From the NCBI GenBank assembly GCA_005878835.1, contig VBMV01000051.1:24176-88175 (forward strand): a DNA stretch of 64,000 nt. The letters run 5' to 3'. This DNA is from Gammaproteobacteria bacterium. GTDB taxonomy: Bacteria; Pseudomonadota; Gammaproteobacteria; Steroidobacterales; Steroidobacteraceae. The translations under genes were made by a program, and so were the position numbers. Under the pieces are notes generated by a model. That model worked only from the letters and a program-made list of their open reading frames with translations, made no database searches and was not told where the DNA came from. This document shows, piece by piece, positions 46,635-55,847 of this stretch (position 1 is the stretch's first letter; each line of letters opens with the position of its first letter).

Positions 46635-48631
46635 CGCGGCGGCTCCGCCGTCTTAGGCACGGGAGCCTGCTCGGGCGGTGCCGGAGCCTGCTCGGGTGGC
46701 GCCGGGGTCTCCTCGGGTGGCGCAGCGGCTGGCGCGGCTTGATTGCCGCCGCTTTCCTTCTGGGTGCCCGCGTTGGCGGCGCGATCATACATGCTCGCGA
46801 GCGCAAAGCGCGCCTGTACCTGGTAGGCGGCGAGTCGATCCTTCTGCTCCTCGAGCTGATGAGCGGCGAGCCGCGCGAGAAACACACTCTGTTTCCGCTC
46901 GGTGGCGCCGAGGCGCGCCTGCAGGGTGTCGATGCGCTGCTTCAGGGCGGTGACGCGGGCCGCGAACTCCCCGGTGTTGGTCGGCACGTTTTTACGGTCG
47001 CGCTCCACGCGGATCCAGCGGCTCTGTGCCTCATGCAGTGCGAGACTGAGATCCTTCAGCCCGCGATGCTCCTGCCACAAGCGCGCGTTGAAGGCGTCGT
47101 TCAGGTTAAACTGCAATACCCCCTTGATCAGCGCCAGTCGCACGCGCAGGTTCGCGTACTCGGGTGTGTCGGGAGCCGCGGCGAGCGCCGCCTCTACGCG
47201 CTGCACGCGCGCCCACTGCTCGCGCTCGGCCGTGGTGCCGAGCGCGGCCATGTCATGCTGCGTCTCGATGGTGCGCAGCTCATTTGCCAGCGTGACGTTG
47301 CGCTGCTGCAGCTCGCCGACCGCGCCCGAGGCGAGCAGCGCATCCGCCCGTGGCAGCCGCTCGGCGTAGGCGTGCTCGCGCGTCTCGATCATGTCCTCAA
47401 AGGCGCCCATGCTGTCGTCCCAGCGCTCCAGCGTGCCGTTCAGATACACGAGGTCGCGGTAGTTCTTCAGTCCCTCCTGGAAATCGTGCCCGGCCAGCAC
47501 CGCGTACAGATAGCGCGACTCGGGCGCATCGGGCAGGCTCTTCAGCTGCCAGAACCAGCCGTAGCGGGCGCCCGGATCGGTGCCCAGCACGCGCTCGAGC
47601 AGGTCGCCCTTCTCGATGCGCGCGATGGCCTCATCCAGCTGCCCGTTTTCGGCATCGAAGGACTTGACCGCGCTCTCGTAGTACTCGGCGGACTGCGCGT
47701 TGGCGTTCAACTTGCCGAACGCGTACGGCACGGCGAGGTAGGACTCCTGCACGGCCGCGTCCAGCACGTCGCGGCCGCGCAGCTCCATCCACGGCGTGAG
47801 CGCTCCCTGGTAGTCCCCGAGTGCCGCATCCGCCCAGCCGATGCCCAGCAGCGCCTTGTTCGAGTACGGGCCGTTCAGGCGCACGCGTGCGAGCGGCGCT
47901 CGCGCTCGCGCCGGCTGGTTGGCCTGCAGGTACGCAAAGCCGAGCGCCAGATTGGCGCGGTCCCTGAGCGCCGCCTGCTCCGCAGTTGCGGCGAGCATGG
48001 TGCCGACTCCGCTCAGGAACGGGTCGGCATCGTCGAGCCGTCCGTTACGCACCAGCGCCACGCCCAGGTTGAAGCGCGCGTAGGCGGACCAGATCAGCGG
48101 GCCACGCCAGCTCGCCAGCAGGCGGATGGCCTCATCGTAGCGTCCCTCGTGCATCAGTACGTTGCCGAACAGCAGTTCCTTCTGCGCCTCCAGCTCCGGG
48201 GACATGCGCCCGTTCACCTTGCGCAGTGCCGCGTCCGCGCGCTCGAGATAGCCGCGCGCGTACCACACCTGCGCCAGATAGAACCAGGCGCGATTGCGCA
48301 CTCCGGTGGGCACATCGTTGGTCAGCAGCCTCTCGAAGCGCTCGCCCGCCTCGTTGTGCATCCCGAGCGTCAGGTACAACCCGCCCTCGAGCAGCTGCGC
48401 TTCCTCCGCATGGTGCGGCACGCGGCCCCAGTGCTCGTAAGCGAGCAGTCGCGTGAGGGCCGCGAAGTCATCGTCCTGATAGAAGTAGAACAGCGCGTCG
48501 CCGTAGTGCAGATCACGGATATGCGTGATCGGGAGCTTCTCCGCGTCGTGCTGCCGCGCGCTCGCCGCGCCGCAGGGCAGCGCCAGCACGGCGGCGAGCA
48601 GCAGCGCACGCATGCAGGAGGCTCGCATCAA
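46631..48631 (-). CDS. exported TPR-repeat protein (666 aa)
   Basis: Signal peptide; TPR-like units (RNRAWFYLAQVWYARGYLERADAALRKV, SAYARFNLGVALVRNGRLDDADPFL). Confidence 0.82.
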   Translation of the reverse strand: MMRASCMRALLLAAVLALPCGAASARQHDAEKLPITHIRDLHYGDALFYFYQDDDFAALTRLLAYEHWGRVPHHAEEAQLLEGGLYLTLGMHNEAGERFERLLTNDVPTGVRNRAWFYLAQVWYARGYLERADAALRKVNGRMSPELEAQKELLFGNVLMHEGRYDEAIRLLASWRGPLIWSAYARFNLGVALVRNGRLDDADPFLSGVGTMLAATAEQAALRDRANLALGFAYLQANQPARARAPLARVRLNGPYSNKALLGIGWADAALGDYQGALTPWMELRGRDVLDAAVQESYLAVPYAFGKLNANAQSAEYYESAVKSFDAENGQLDEAIARIEKGDLLERVLGTDPGARYGWFWQLKSLPDAPESRYLYAVLAGHDFQEGLKNYRDLVYLNGTLERWDDSMGAFEDMIETREHAYAERLPRADALLASGAVGELQQRNVTLANELRTIETQHDMAALGTTAEREQWARVQRVEAALAAAPDTPEYANLRVRLALIKGVLQFNLNDAFNARLWQEHRGLKDLSLALHEAQSRWIRVERDRKNVPTNTGEFAARVTALKQRIDTLQARLGATERKQSVFLARLAAHQLEEQKDRLAAYQVQARFALASMYDRAANAGTQKESGGNQAAPAAAPPEETPAPPEQAPAPPEQAPVPKTAEPPR

Positions 48632-48634
48632 GGG

Positions 48635-49309
48635 CTATTCCCAGTCCTTGATCTCGAACTCCGGCTGTAGTTTCCTCTGCCGGTCATCGATCTTGAGCTC
48701 CAGGTACTTGGCGCCGACGCCCTTCTCGAATCTGAGCGAGGCGCCGCGCTTGTAAGCGCGCTCGTTCGGGCCCTTGCCGCTGAAGAAGGCGACCAGCTCG
48801 TGCGCGCCGACCTTGAGATTGCCGAGATACAGGCGCTGCACGCCGCCCTTGAGCAGCGCGTCGAGCTCGCGCGGCGTGTACAGGTAGTTGATGACCTCCT
48901 TGCGATCGAGCTTCAGCTGCACCGAATCGAGCGCGAAGAACTGCCCGACGTCCACCGAGAGGAACACCGCCACCTGGGTGTTGGCCGGGAACAGCAGCTC
49001 CTCCTCCAGGATGAACAGATCCTTGTTGAGATCGACCACGTCCTTCTTCAGGCCCTGGATCTCCTGGTCGAGGCCTCGGGTATCCGGGGAGGACTCCGCG
49101 GCGGGGGGCTCCCCAGCCGGCGGCGCGGCGCTGGCCGCCGGGGTGGTGACCTCCGGCCCGGCCGGGGGTGCACCGAGCGCCGCGGGTGGGAGGGCCGCGA
49201 GCAGCCCCGCAAGCAGCGGCGCGAGGAGCGCGGTGCGCGCTGCGTGCCGCGGCGCAGCATCGATCGGGGGCATGGCGCGTGTCATCTGCAGCATGGTGGT
49301 TCCGATCAT
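48635..49309 (-). CDS. exported coiled-coil/beta-domain hypothetical protein of the TPR operon
   Basis: Signal-like N-terminus, coiled coil LDQEIQGLKKDVVDLNKDLFILEEELLFP, then a PEGA-like beta segment; coupled by overlap and short spacing to its neighbours. Confidence 0.75.
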   Translation of the reverse strand: MIGTTMLQMTRAMPPIDAAPRHAARTALLAPLLAGLLAALPPAALGAPPAGPEVTTPAASAAPPAGEPPAAESSPDTRGLDQEIQGLKKDVVDLNKDLFILEEELLFPANTQVAVFLSVDVGQFFALDSVQLKLDRKEVINYLYTPRELDALLKGGVQRLYLGNLKVGAHELVAFFSGKGPNERAYKRGASLRFEKGVGAKYLELKIDDRQRKLQPEFEIKDWE

Positions 49310-49833
49310 TCGTTCAGCAGGGCCCGCAGCTGTTGCAGGTAGAGCTGTTCGCTTTCGGGGCTGTAGTCGCGCAACACGTTGCGGACCGTGCCGCTGCGGT
49401 CGATCAGCACGGTCATCGGCAGGTTGTCGACCTGATAGCTGCGGCTGACCCCCTTGGCCGGGTCGAGCAACAGCGCAAAGCTCACGGATGCCGAGCGCGC
49501 AAATTCGCGCGCCTGCGCCGGGTCGTCATCGACGCCGATCCCGAACATCGCCAGTCCCGCGGAATGATAGGTCGCGAGGCTGCGGTTCAGGGCCGCGAGC
49601 TGCGTGCGGCAGGGCGTGCAGCGGCTGCTCCAGAAGCTCAGTACCACGACCTCGCCGCGGTGCTCCGAGAGGCGCGCGTTGCCGCCCACGGCGGCGTGCA
49701 GCGCGAAATCAGGCGCGCTCTGCCCGATGAGGGCGTAGCGCGACTGCGCCTGCACCGCCAGGCTGCAGCCCAGTGCCATCACGGCCATGCACAGCAACAC
49801 CCGTGCGCGTGACCGGGCAGAGCAGGTGGCCAC
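49306..49833 (-). CDS. TlpA-like periplasmic thioredoxin-fold protein
   Basis: APDFALHAAVGGNARLSEHRGEVVVLSFWSSRCTPCRTQLAALNRSL (CTPC motif). The ORF extends to 50013; the true start is uncertain. Confidence 0.82.
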   Translation of the reverse strand: MATCSARSRARVLLCMAVMALGCSLAVQAQSRYALIGQSAPDFALHAAVGGNARLSEHRGEVVVLSFWSSRCTPCRTQLAALNRSLATYHSAGLAMFGIGVDDDPAQAREFARSASVSFALLLDPAKGVSRSYQVDNLPMTVLIDRSGTVRNVLRDYSPESEQLYLQQLRALLNE

Positions 49834-50057
49834 CCACCAACGTTCTGCCACCTCACGCCACAGCGGGTGGTTCGGCCGTTGCCAGCTCAATAATGGTCCT
49901 TCGCCAAGGGATGGCGCCCGCGCCAAGCAGGCAAAATTGCACGGCGCGCTTGACAGTGTCAAACAAAGACGGCGGTGAAAAAAGGGGCTGCCGGCGTCGT
50001 CAACATGCGACACCGGCTCAAGGGCGCCGCGGCGCGCCTTCCGGCGCGCCCGCCACC

Positions 50058-51689
50058 TCAGACGATGCGCGTGAAGGCGGTGAGCCCCGCCAGGGCGCTG
50101 CCCGCCCCCAGGCTCTGCATGGGGAACAGCTTCGGGAACTGCCCGTCCATGCCCATCAGCCCCATGTAGTTGAGAATCACGACCTGCACCAGCTGGTTCA
50201 CAGCGTTGGCCGCGGGGCTGGAGGTGCTCACCACCGAGCCATCGGAGCTGAAGTAGCCGATCTGCTGGCCGGCGGTGCCATTGCGCAGCTGTGGCCGGCC
50301 GGTGGGGCTGTAGACCAGGAAGAACGTGGAGGCCACCGAGGCGTTGTCGCCCTGCCAGCCAAGCTTGCCACGGCCGCCGACGCTGTTGTCGACCATGCCG
50401 GTGGAGGTGAGCGAACCGTCGCTGAACACGTAGATCATCACCGGCGTCTTCAGGCGCTGGGCGTACTCGAGCACCGCGCCGATCATCTGGCCGGCCTTGA
50501 AGTTACGCATCTCGCCGGTTGCGCGGGTGCCGTCGTGGTAGTCGTAGCCGCCCAGGGTGATGGTGCCGGCGCCGGCGAAGCCGTTGAGCACCAGCTTCAT
50601 GACGGTGGCGGTTTTCTGGACGTCCGAGTCGGAGAAGTCGCTCGCCGTGAAGATGGGCGAGGCGCCGCCGGTGATATTCGTATCCCGGGTGGGATCGAGC
50701 GCGGCCGGATCGCCGAACTTGTCGGCCGTGTGGGCCGCCTTGACGTAAGCGCAGCGCACCTGATTCTTCAGCGCCGCATCGGCGTTCGGGTCGCCGCCGA
50801 TGAGCTGCACGCCCGGGGTCGATCCGTTGGGCATACTGAGCGTGCCGGTAAAGGCGGCGGTGTCACCCGCGCCGGCCTGTGCCGTGTTGCCACCGCTGAT
50901 GCGCACCTGCGACTCGAGCACCGCCACCGCGAGCGGATCCTGGGTGCCGCCGCCAGGCGGCATCGGCACCAGCGAGGTCGAGTCCGAGGGCTGGCTGATG
51001 GTGGTCGGCTGCAACGCCGGATTGATGAGCGCCATGGGGGCCTGGGAGTTGCCCCCGGACACCGAGGACTCGGTGCCGATGAGCGTCAGCAGCAGACCCT
51101 GCGCGCCCGCCGTGGCGATGCCGTACATCGGGTTGTGCGGGTTATTCTGGGTGTCGTTCTGCGACATGGCGCACAGCACCGCGCCGTTGGTGCCGGCGGC
51201 GGTGGCCGGCGTGGTCGCCTTGCTGAGGATGCCGCGCTTGATGGCGCCGTCGGCGTGCCACAGGAGCCCGAGCGATGCGTCGATGTTGGCGCTCGAGCTC
51301 GGCACCATGTTGCCCGGCACGCCGAGCTTGCCGTAGCCGGCGGTCGACAGGAAATTCGTCTGCCCGCCCTGCACGCCCACCAGCACCTCTGAGCCGACCA
51401 GGTTGGCCCCGCCCGCCAGATCGAAACAGATGAAAGGCAGGCTGCCGGATGCGGTCGGTACGTTGCACTGGCTGGAGGCGAGCAGCGCCTGGATGTCCGC
51501 AGACAGCGCGGCATCCGCGCGGCTCGCCGTCAGCAGGGCACCGAGCCACGCGGGCCCGATCACCATGGCCGGGCCGGACAGGAACCCGGCGGCAACGAAG
51601 TCGCGGCGGGTCACCGGCAGCGGATGGTTGTCGTGCAGGATCGGCTCGCCGGGCGCGTGCGATCGCGGGGGTTTCTTGCGGATCAACAT
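50058..51689 (-). CDS. Tat-exported DUF1501-like protein
   Basis: Twin-arginine motif TRRDFVAAGFLSGPAMVIG; GYDYHDGTRATGEMRNFKAGQMIGAVLEYAQRLKTPVMIYVFSDGS; GWQGDNASVASTFFLVYSPTGRPQL. Confidence 0.72.
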   Translation of the reverse strand: MLIRKKPPRSHAPGEPILHDNHPLPVTRRDFVAAGFLSGPAMVIGPAWLGALLTASRADAALSADIQALLASSQCNVPTASGSLPFICFDLAGGANLVGSEVLVGVQGGQTNFLSTAGYGKLGVPGNMVPSSSANIDASLGLLWHADGAIKRGILSKATTPATAAGTNGAVLCAMSQNDTQNNPHNPMYGIATAGAQGLLLTLIGTESSVSGGNSQAPMALINPALQPTTISQPSDSTSLVPMPPGGGTQDPLAVAVLESQVRISGGNTAQAGAGDTAAFTGTLSMPNGSTPGVQLIGGDPNADAALKNQVRCAYVKAAHTADKFGDPAALDPTRDTNITGGASPIFTASDFSDSDVQKTATVMKLVLNGFAGAGTITLGGYDYHDGTRATGEMRNFKAGQMIGAVLEYAQRLKTPVMIYVFSDGSLTSTGMVDNSVGGRGKLGWQGDNASVASTFFLVYSPTGRPQLRNGTAGQQIGYFSSDGSVVSTSSPAANAVNQLVQVVILNYMGLMGMDGQFPKLFPMQSLGAGSALAGLTAFTRIV

Positions 51690-51713
51690 CTGCCTATCTC
51701 CAGGTCCTTGAGC

Positions 51714-54278
51714 TCACTGCAGGGTCACCGCCGCGCTGCCGAGCACCGCGGTGCAGGCCGCGACGGTCGCCTGCGACACCGTGGCGCCGGCGTTGAGCGT
51801 CGGGATGCGGGTGAGCAGGCTATCGACCTCGCCGCGCACGGCGCTGGCTGACGCGGGCGTCGCGTTGCCCACCGCGTTGGTGACCAGCGCGTTGATGACG
51901 AGTTGGCGATTGGCGCTGCCGCTGGCACCGAAGAATCCGGACGCGCCGGCGTTGAGGCTCGCGTCCAGCCCGGTGCCACCGAAGAACGTATCGCGCAGCG
52001 ACTGCGTGGCGAGCAACTGGCCACAATAGGCGCTCGCCAGCTGCGAGATCGCCGTCTGCTGCGCGGGCACGAACGCCGAGATCAATGGACCCGCCGGCAG
52101 CGACTGTCGCGAGACGTTATAGAGTGCGGACACGACCGGGTTCGTGATCGGCACGCCGGTGATGCGCGAGAGTGAGTGGTTGATACGCTCGAAGGTCGCG
52201 ACGCCGAAGTCGGGCCTGGGCGTGGGATCGGGCGCCGGCGGCGACACCGCCACCGTCGGCTCCACGTAGGCGTGCACGTGCGAGCCGAGCTGATCGAACG
52301 ACAGGAAGAACAGGTCGTTGGTCGGCCCGAGGGTCACCGGAATCACGGTGCCGAGACCCGACAGCAGCTGACCGTTGGCGGCGGTGTAGTTCGCGCCGCC
52401 GACCCTGGCGCTCATGGTGGCGTACGCCTGGCCGGCCGGGGCCAGCACGCCGTTCACGCCGATGCGGATACCGCTGATCGGCAGATTCGCCGGCACCACG
52501 GCCTTCGGATCCAGGCTGATGAACTTCGGCTGGTAGAACAGGTAGCTGTAGTTGTCGTACTGACTGGCCTGGAACAGGATGTACGACTGCGACACGCCCG
52601 ACAGGGAGTTGACTCCGAACAGCAGGTAGTACTTCTCGCCAACGCCGGCGGCGAAGTTCTGCTGCACCTGCGCCGGCGTGAGCGCGCGGTTGTGGATGGC
52701 GACGAACTTGATGACGCCCTGCCACGGGCGCTGACCGGTGGTCTCGTTGCCCAGCACCAGTGCGAAGGTGCTGTCCCAGTTGGCGAGCGAGCCGCCCTTG
52801 GCCGGATCGGCATCGCCGCTATAGACCCCGTTGACGTAGATCTTCTGCCCGCTGACCGGATCGTAGGTGAGCACCACGTGCTGCAGCGCCGCCTGGGCCG
52901 CGCCGCTCGCCGTGGTCGTGATGAGGGGCGGGGAGCCGTTGGTATCGGTGGTGCTGCTGCGCGCGCGCCCGTCGTACTGCATGGCCTGCTGGCCGAGCGT
53001 GGCATTGCGGGTGGTATTGCTGCCGGAGTAGCTGACGATATAGGCGTTGGTCTGCGCGACGTTCGCCGGCGCCGCCCATACCTCCAGCGAATACTCGCCC
53101 GAGGACTGGATCATGGCGGCGAGCTTGGCGCTGGTGCTGGTGGAGGCCTGTGCCCGGCCGCCCGGCATGCCGCTCATGGCCGGTCCGATGTCGATGCCCC
53201 AGCCGCCTACCCAGCTCACGTTCCCGGACAGCGACAGGTCGGCCGCCGGAGTGACGCCGCTGGTGTCGTAGGCGGTGCTGCCGCTGCCGGTCTGGAACAT
53301 GTACTTGGCGACCAGGTTCGCCTCGAAGCGGCTGCCGCCGGAGGCGATGATGCCCTGCTTGAGCGTGAGGGCGTTGGAGATCACCAGGTTGGGATCGATC
53401 GGGGTCACCGGGATGCCGTTGGCGAAGTCGGTAATCGCCTGCAGCATCTTCGCGGAGCTCCCCGGGCAGTCGGGGGCGCCACCGGATGAGGTGGGCCAGC
53501 AATGGTGGAACTCGTCCGCCAGGCGCACGTAGAAGCGCGACTGGTCGGGACTGGCCAGATTCATCTTCGACTGCGCCGCAGCATAGGCCTCGTTGGGGTC
53601 GGCGCTGGCGAAGTACGGCTGCTGTGCGGTGGCCGAGCTCGAGGTGTGACAGCCCGAGCAGAAACTGGTCAGCAGCGGATAGACCGTGCTCTGGAAGCTC
53701 GGGGTGCCCGCCGTGGGATCGGCGGGGAACTGCTTGCCGCCGCCTGCCGCCTGGACCGGTGGTGCGGTCAGCTGCACGCTGGTGGTGGACGCGGAGCCCG
53801 CCCCGATCCACGCCTGGATCCACACGAGCATGGTGGCCGCGCAGGCGGAAGGGTCTGCGACCCAGCAGTTGTGGCCGCTGCCCACCTTGAGCACCAGTGT
53901 CGACTGGTCCGGCCGCACCAGGTTCACCAGCGGGCCGGCGGCCTGGTAAGCGAGGTTCACGTCGTCCGAGCGCGCGAACATCGGCGACTGGCCGCCCTGG
54001 TGGTGGCAGCCGCCGCAGCGGTTGGCGGGGCGGATGTTGTCCCACAGGTTGATCTTGAAGGCCTGCACGTCCGCATTCGCCGGCGCAGGCCCGGTGTAGG
54101 CGTTCGCCGTGCTGCTGGGGGGCGTCGACTGCTGATTCACCGTGGTCGGCGCGCCCCCGCCGCTGCATGCGCCGAGAGTCACGAGAACCAGGAGCGCGGC
54201 GCCGGGCGCCACAGTGTGCGTCGCACGCCTCGGGAGCTCTGCGGGCACAGTCAGGCGGGCAACGGGTTTGCGGTTCAT
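51714..54278 (-). CDS. lipoprotein with two CxxCH modules and a LamG/concanavalin-like domain
   Basis: Lipobox LVTLGACSG; NRCGGCHHQ and SFCSGCHTS motifs; LamG-like EYSLEVWAAPANVAQTNAYIVSYSG...HVVLTYDPVSGQKIYVNGVYSGD. Confidence 0.82.
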   Translation of the reverse strand: MNRKPVARLTVPAELPRRATHTVAPGAALLVLVTLGACSGGGAPTTVNQQSTPPSSTANAYTGPAPANADVQAFKINLWDNIRPANRCGGCHHQGGQSPMFARSDDVNLAYQAAGPLVNLVRPDQSTLVLKVGSGHNCWVADPSACAATMLVWIQAWIGAGSASTTSVQLTAPPVQAAGGGKQFPADPTAGTPSFQSTVYPLLTSFCSGCHTSSSATAQQPYFASADPNEAYAAAQSKMNLASPDQSRFYVRLADEFHHCWPTSSGGAPDCPGSSAKMLQAITDFANGIPVTPIDPNLVISNALTLKQGIIASGGSRFEANLVAKYMFQTGSGSTAYDTSGVTPAADLSLSGNVSWVGGWGIDIGPAMSGMPGGRAQASTSTSAKLAAMIQSSGEYSLEVWAAPANVAQTNAYIVSYSGSNTTRNATLGQQAMQYDGRARSSTTDTNGSPPLITTTASGAAQAALQHVVLTYDPVSGQKIYVNGVYSGDADPAKGGSLANWDSTFALVLGNETTGQRPWQGVIKFVAIHNRALTPAQVQQNFAAGVGEKYYLLFGVNSLSGVSQSYILFQASQYDNYSYLFYQPKFISLDPKAVVPANLPISGIRIGVNGVLAPAGQAYATMSARVGGANYTAANGQLLSGLGTVIPVTLGPTNDLFFLSFDQLGSHVHAYVEPTVAVSPPAPDPTPRPDFGVATFERINHSLSRITGVPITNPVVSALYNVSRQSLPAGPLISAFVPAQQTAISQLASAYCGQLLATQSLRDTFFGGTGLDASLNAGASGFFGASGSANRQLVINALVTNAVGNATPASASAVRGEVDSLLTRIPTLNAGATVSQATVAACTAVLGSAAVTLQ

Positions 54279-54290
54279 GGCGGCGCTCCC

Positions 54291-55487
54291 TTACTGGCCC
54301 GGACAGGCGGCAGCGGACAGCTGGAACACCTGCTTGAGCTTGTAGCCGCCGGACTTGAAGCTCGCCTTGATGGCCGCGACTGTCGCCTGATCGGTGGCGC
54401 TGGGGGCGCGGAAGCACACCGCCTGGAAGACCTTGGTCACCTGGCACTGCGCGAAGGCATCGCTCGATGCGAGCTCCTGGCCGAGCGACTTGGCGCCGGC
54501 GCCGCTGCCGGGCAGCGTCGGATCCCAGCCCAGCGAGGCATTGGCTCCGCCGCGCCAGCGGTTCGACCAGCTGTCATCGGGAGTCACGAAGCCAAACGGG
54601 AAATTGGTGGAGTTGATCAGGTACTTCGGCTGCACCTGATTCGCCGTGTACACCAGCTGTCCGGCGGTGGCGTCGAAGTTGTAGTACGCGAACGCCTGCG
54701 CCATCGCGTCCATGCCGCTGTGACAACCGACGCAGTTGTTGAGGAACAAGCGGCTGTCCCCGCCCGGGGAGCGGGCCACGTCCTGGCGAATGCGATCCGC
54801 GGGCCGTGTAGTGTCCATCACCGTCTCCATGTCACGGCAGAGGTGATTGATCATGGTGAAGCGGAACATCGCGCGGTTGGTGCCGTTGATGAAGAACGCG
54901 GAGGCCGCGCCGCGCGTGGTAATGAGGCCGGCGGTCGCCTGCGGCGGGGTGCCGTAGGCGCCCGACTGCGTGGTGCGCTGAAGCGCGGTGCTCAAATCAA
55001 CGCCGCTGCTCTCCGCGGTGGCGTAGTGATTGTTGTTCGCAGCCGAGGGCGCGGGCAGCCCGGGCGCGTTCACGACGTAGAGAATGTCGTCGGACAGGGC
55101 GGTGTTGAACGCCACGTCGTCGCGGGTCATGCCGATGACGGTCGCGGCGTAGTCATTGAAGGGCGCGAACACCGTCTGGTCGCGATTGGTCCAGGGAATC
55201 ACCAGGTTCTTCAGCGTCACGTTGTAGAACGACGGGGCGCTGGTGGCGATGCCCGCGGCGGCCAGCAGGCCCGCCTGGCCGGGACTGCCGCTGATCGCGG
55301 TGGCCATCTGGGCGAGCACGGCCGCCGCCGGCGGCACGCCGGCGATGCGCTCGTAGATGCGCTTGGCCTGCTCGTTGGGTCCGGCGTGGGCGGCAATGGT
55401 CAGCTGCGTCAGCAACAGCGCAGCGCCGGTGAGCGCGCGGCGCGCACCGCCGGATTTGACCTGTGCCTTGTTCAGTCTGACATTCAT
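54291..55487 (-). CDS. exported protein with a c-type haem motif
   Basis: Signal peptide from ATG 55487; LFLNNCVGCHSGMDAMAQAFAYYNFD (one CxxCH). Confidence 0.75.
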   Translation of the reverse strand: MNVRLNKAQVKSGGARRALTGAALLLTQLTIAAHAGPNEQAKRIYERIAGVPPAAAVLAQMATAISGSPGQAGLLAAAGIATSAPSFYNVTLKNLVIPWTNRDQTVFAPFNDYAATVIGMTRDDVAFNTALSDDILYVVNAPGLPAPSAANNNHYATAESSGVDLSTALQRTTQSGAYGTPPQATAGLITTRGAASAFFINGTNRAMFRFTMINHLCRDMETVMDTTRPADRIRQDVARSPGGDSRLFLNNCVGCHSGMDAMAQAFAYYNFDATAGQLVYTANQVQPKYLINSTNFPFGFVTPDDSWSNRWRGGANASLGWDPTLPGSGAGAKSLGQELASSDAFAQCQVTKVFQAVCFRAPSATDQATVAAIKASFKSGGYKLKQVFQLSAAACPGQ

Positions 55488-55847
55488 GGCGCTCGCCAAC
55501 TCCCTATCTGCCCGACGCGCGCTGCAAACTATACGGCGATCGACCCGCGTCCCGAATGTCTCAACCGGGTGACGTCGCCGATCGACGACACTCACGCTGG
55601 TTGTTGGTCCGCGCAGATCATTGCGCGGCGAACTGCGAGCCCGGTCACGGCGTGCCGGCGTTCGCACGCTTACCTAGTAGCGCGATGGGCGCGGCACAGC
55701 GCGGAGCAATGAGAACCGCGGGGCGCAGCGGCGCGCCGTGATGGGATCGGCGTTCAGGGCGGTAGTTATGACGATTAGTACTCAGAACCACCTCGATTAC
55801 GTTACATTCACCAGCGGCGGGAAGTCCGCGTAGCTCGGGAGGCGCAC

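Noticed and set aside
44643-48670. 699- and 709-aa plus-strand ORFs (44643..46742 and 46541..48670)
   Set aside because: Antisense to the TPR genes; no recognisable domains, Arg/Gly/Val-rich mirror-frame composition.
52176-55712. Plus-strand ORFs of 437 and 736 aa
   Set aside because: Antisense to the LamG/CxxCH and haem-motif genes; no domain-like sequence.
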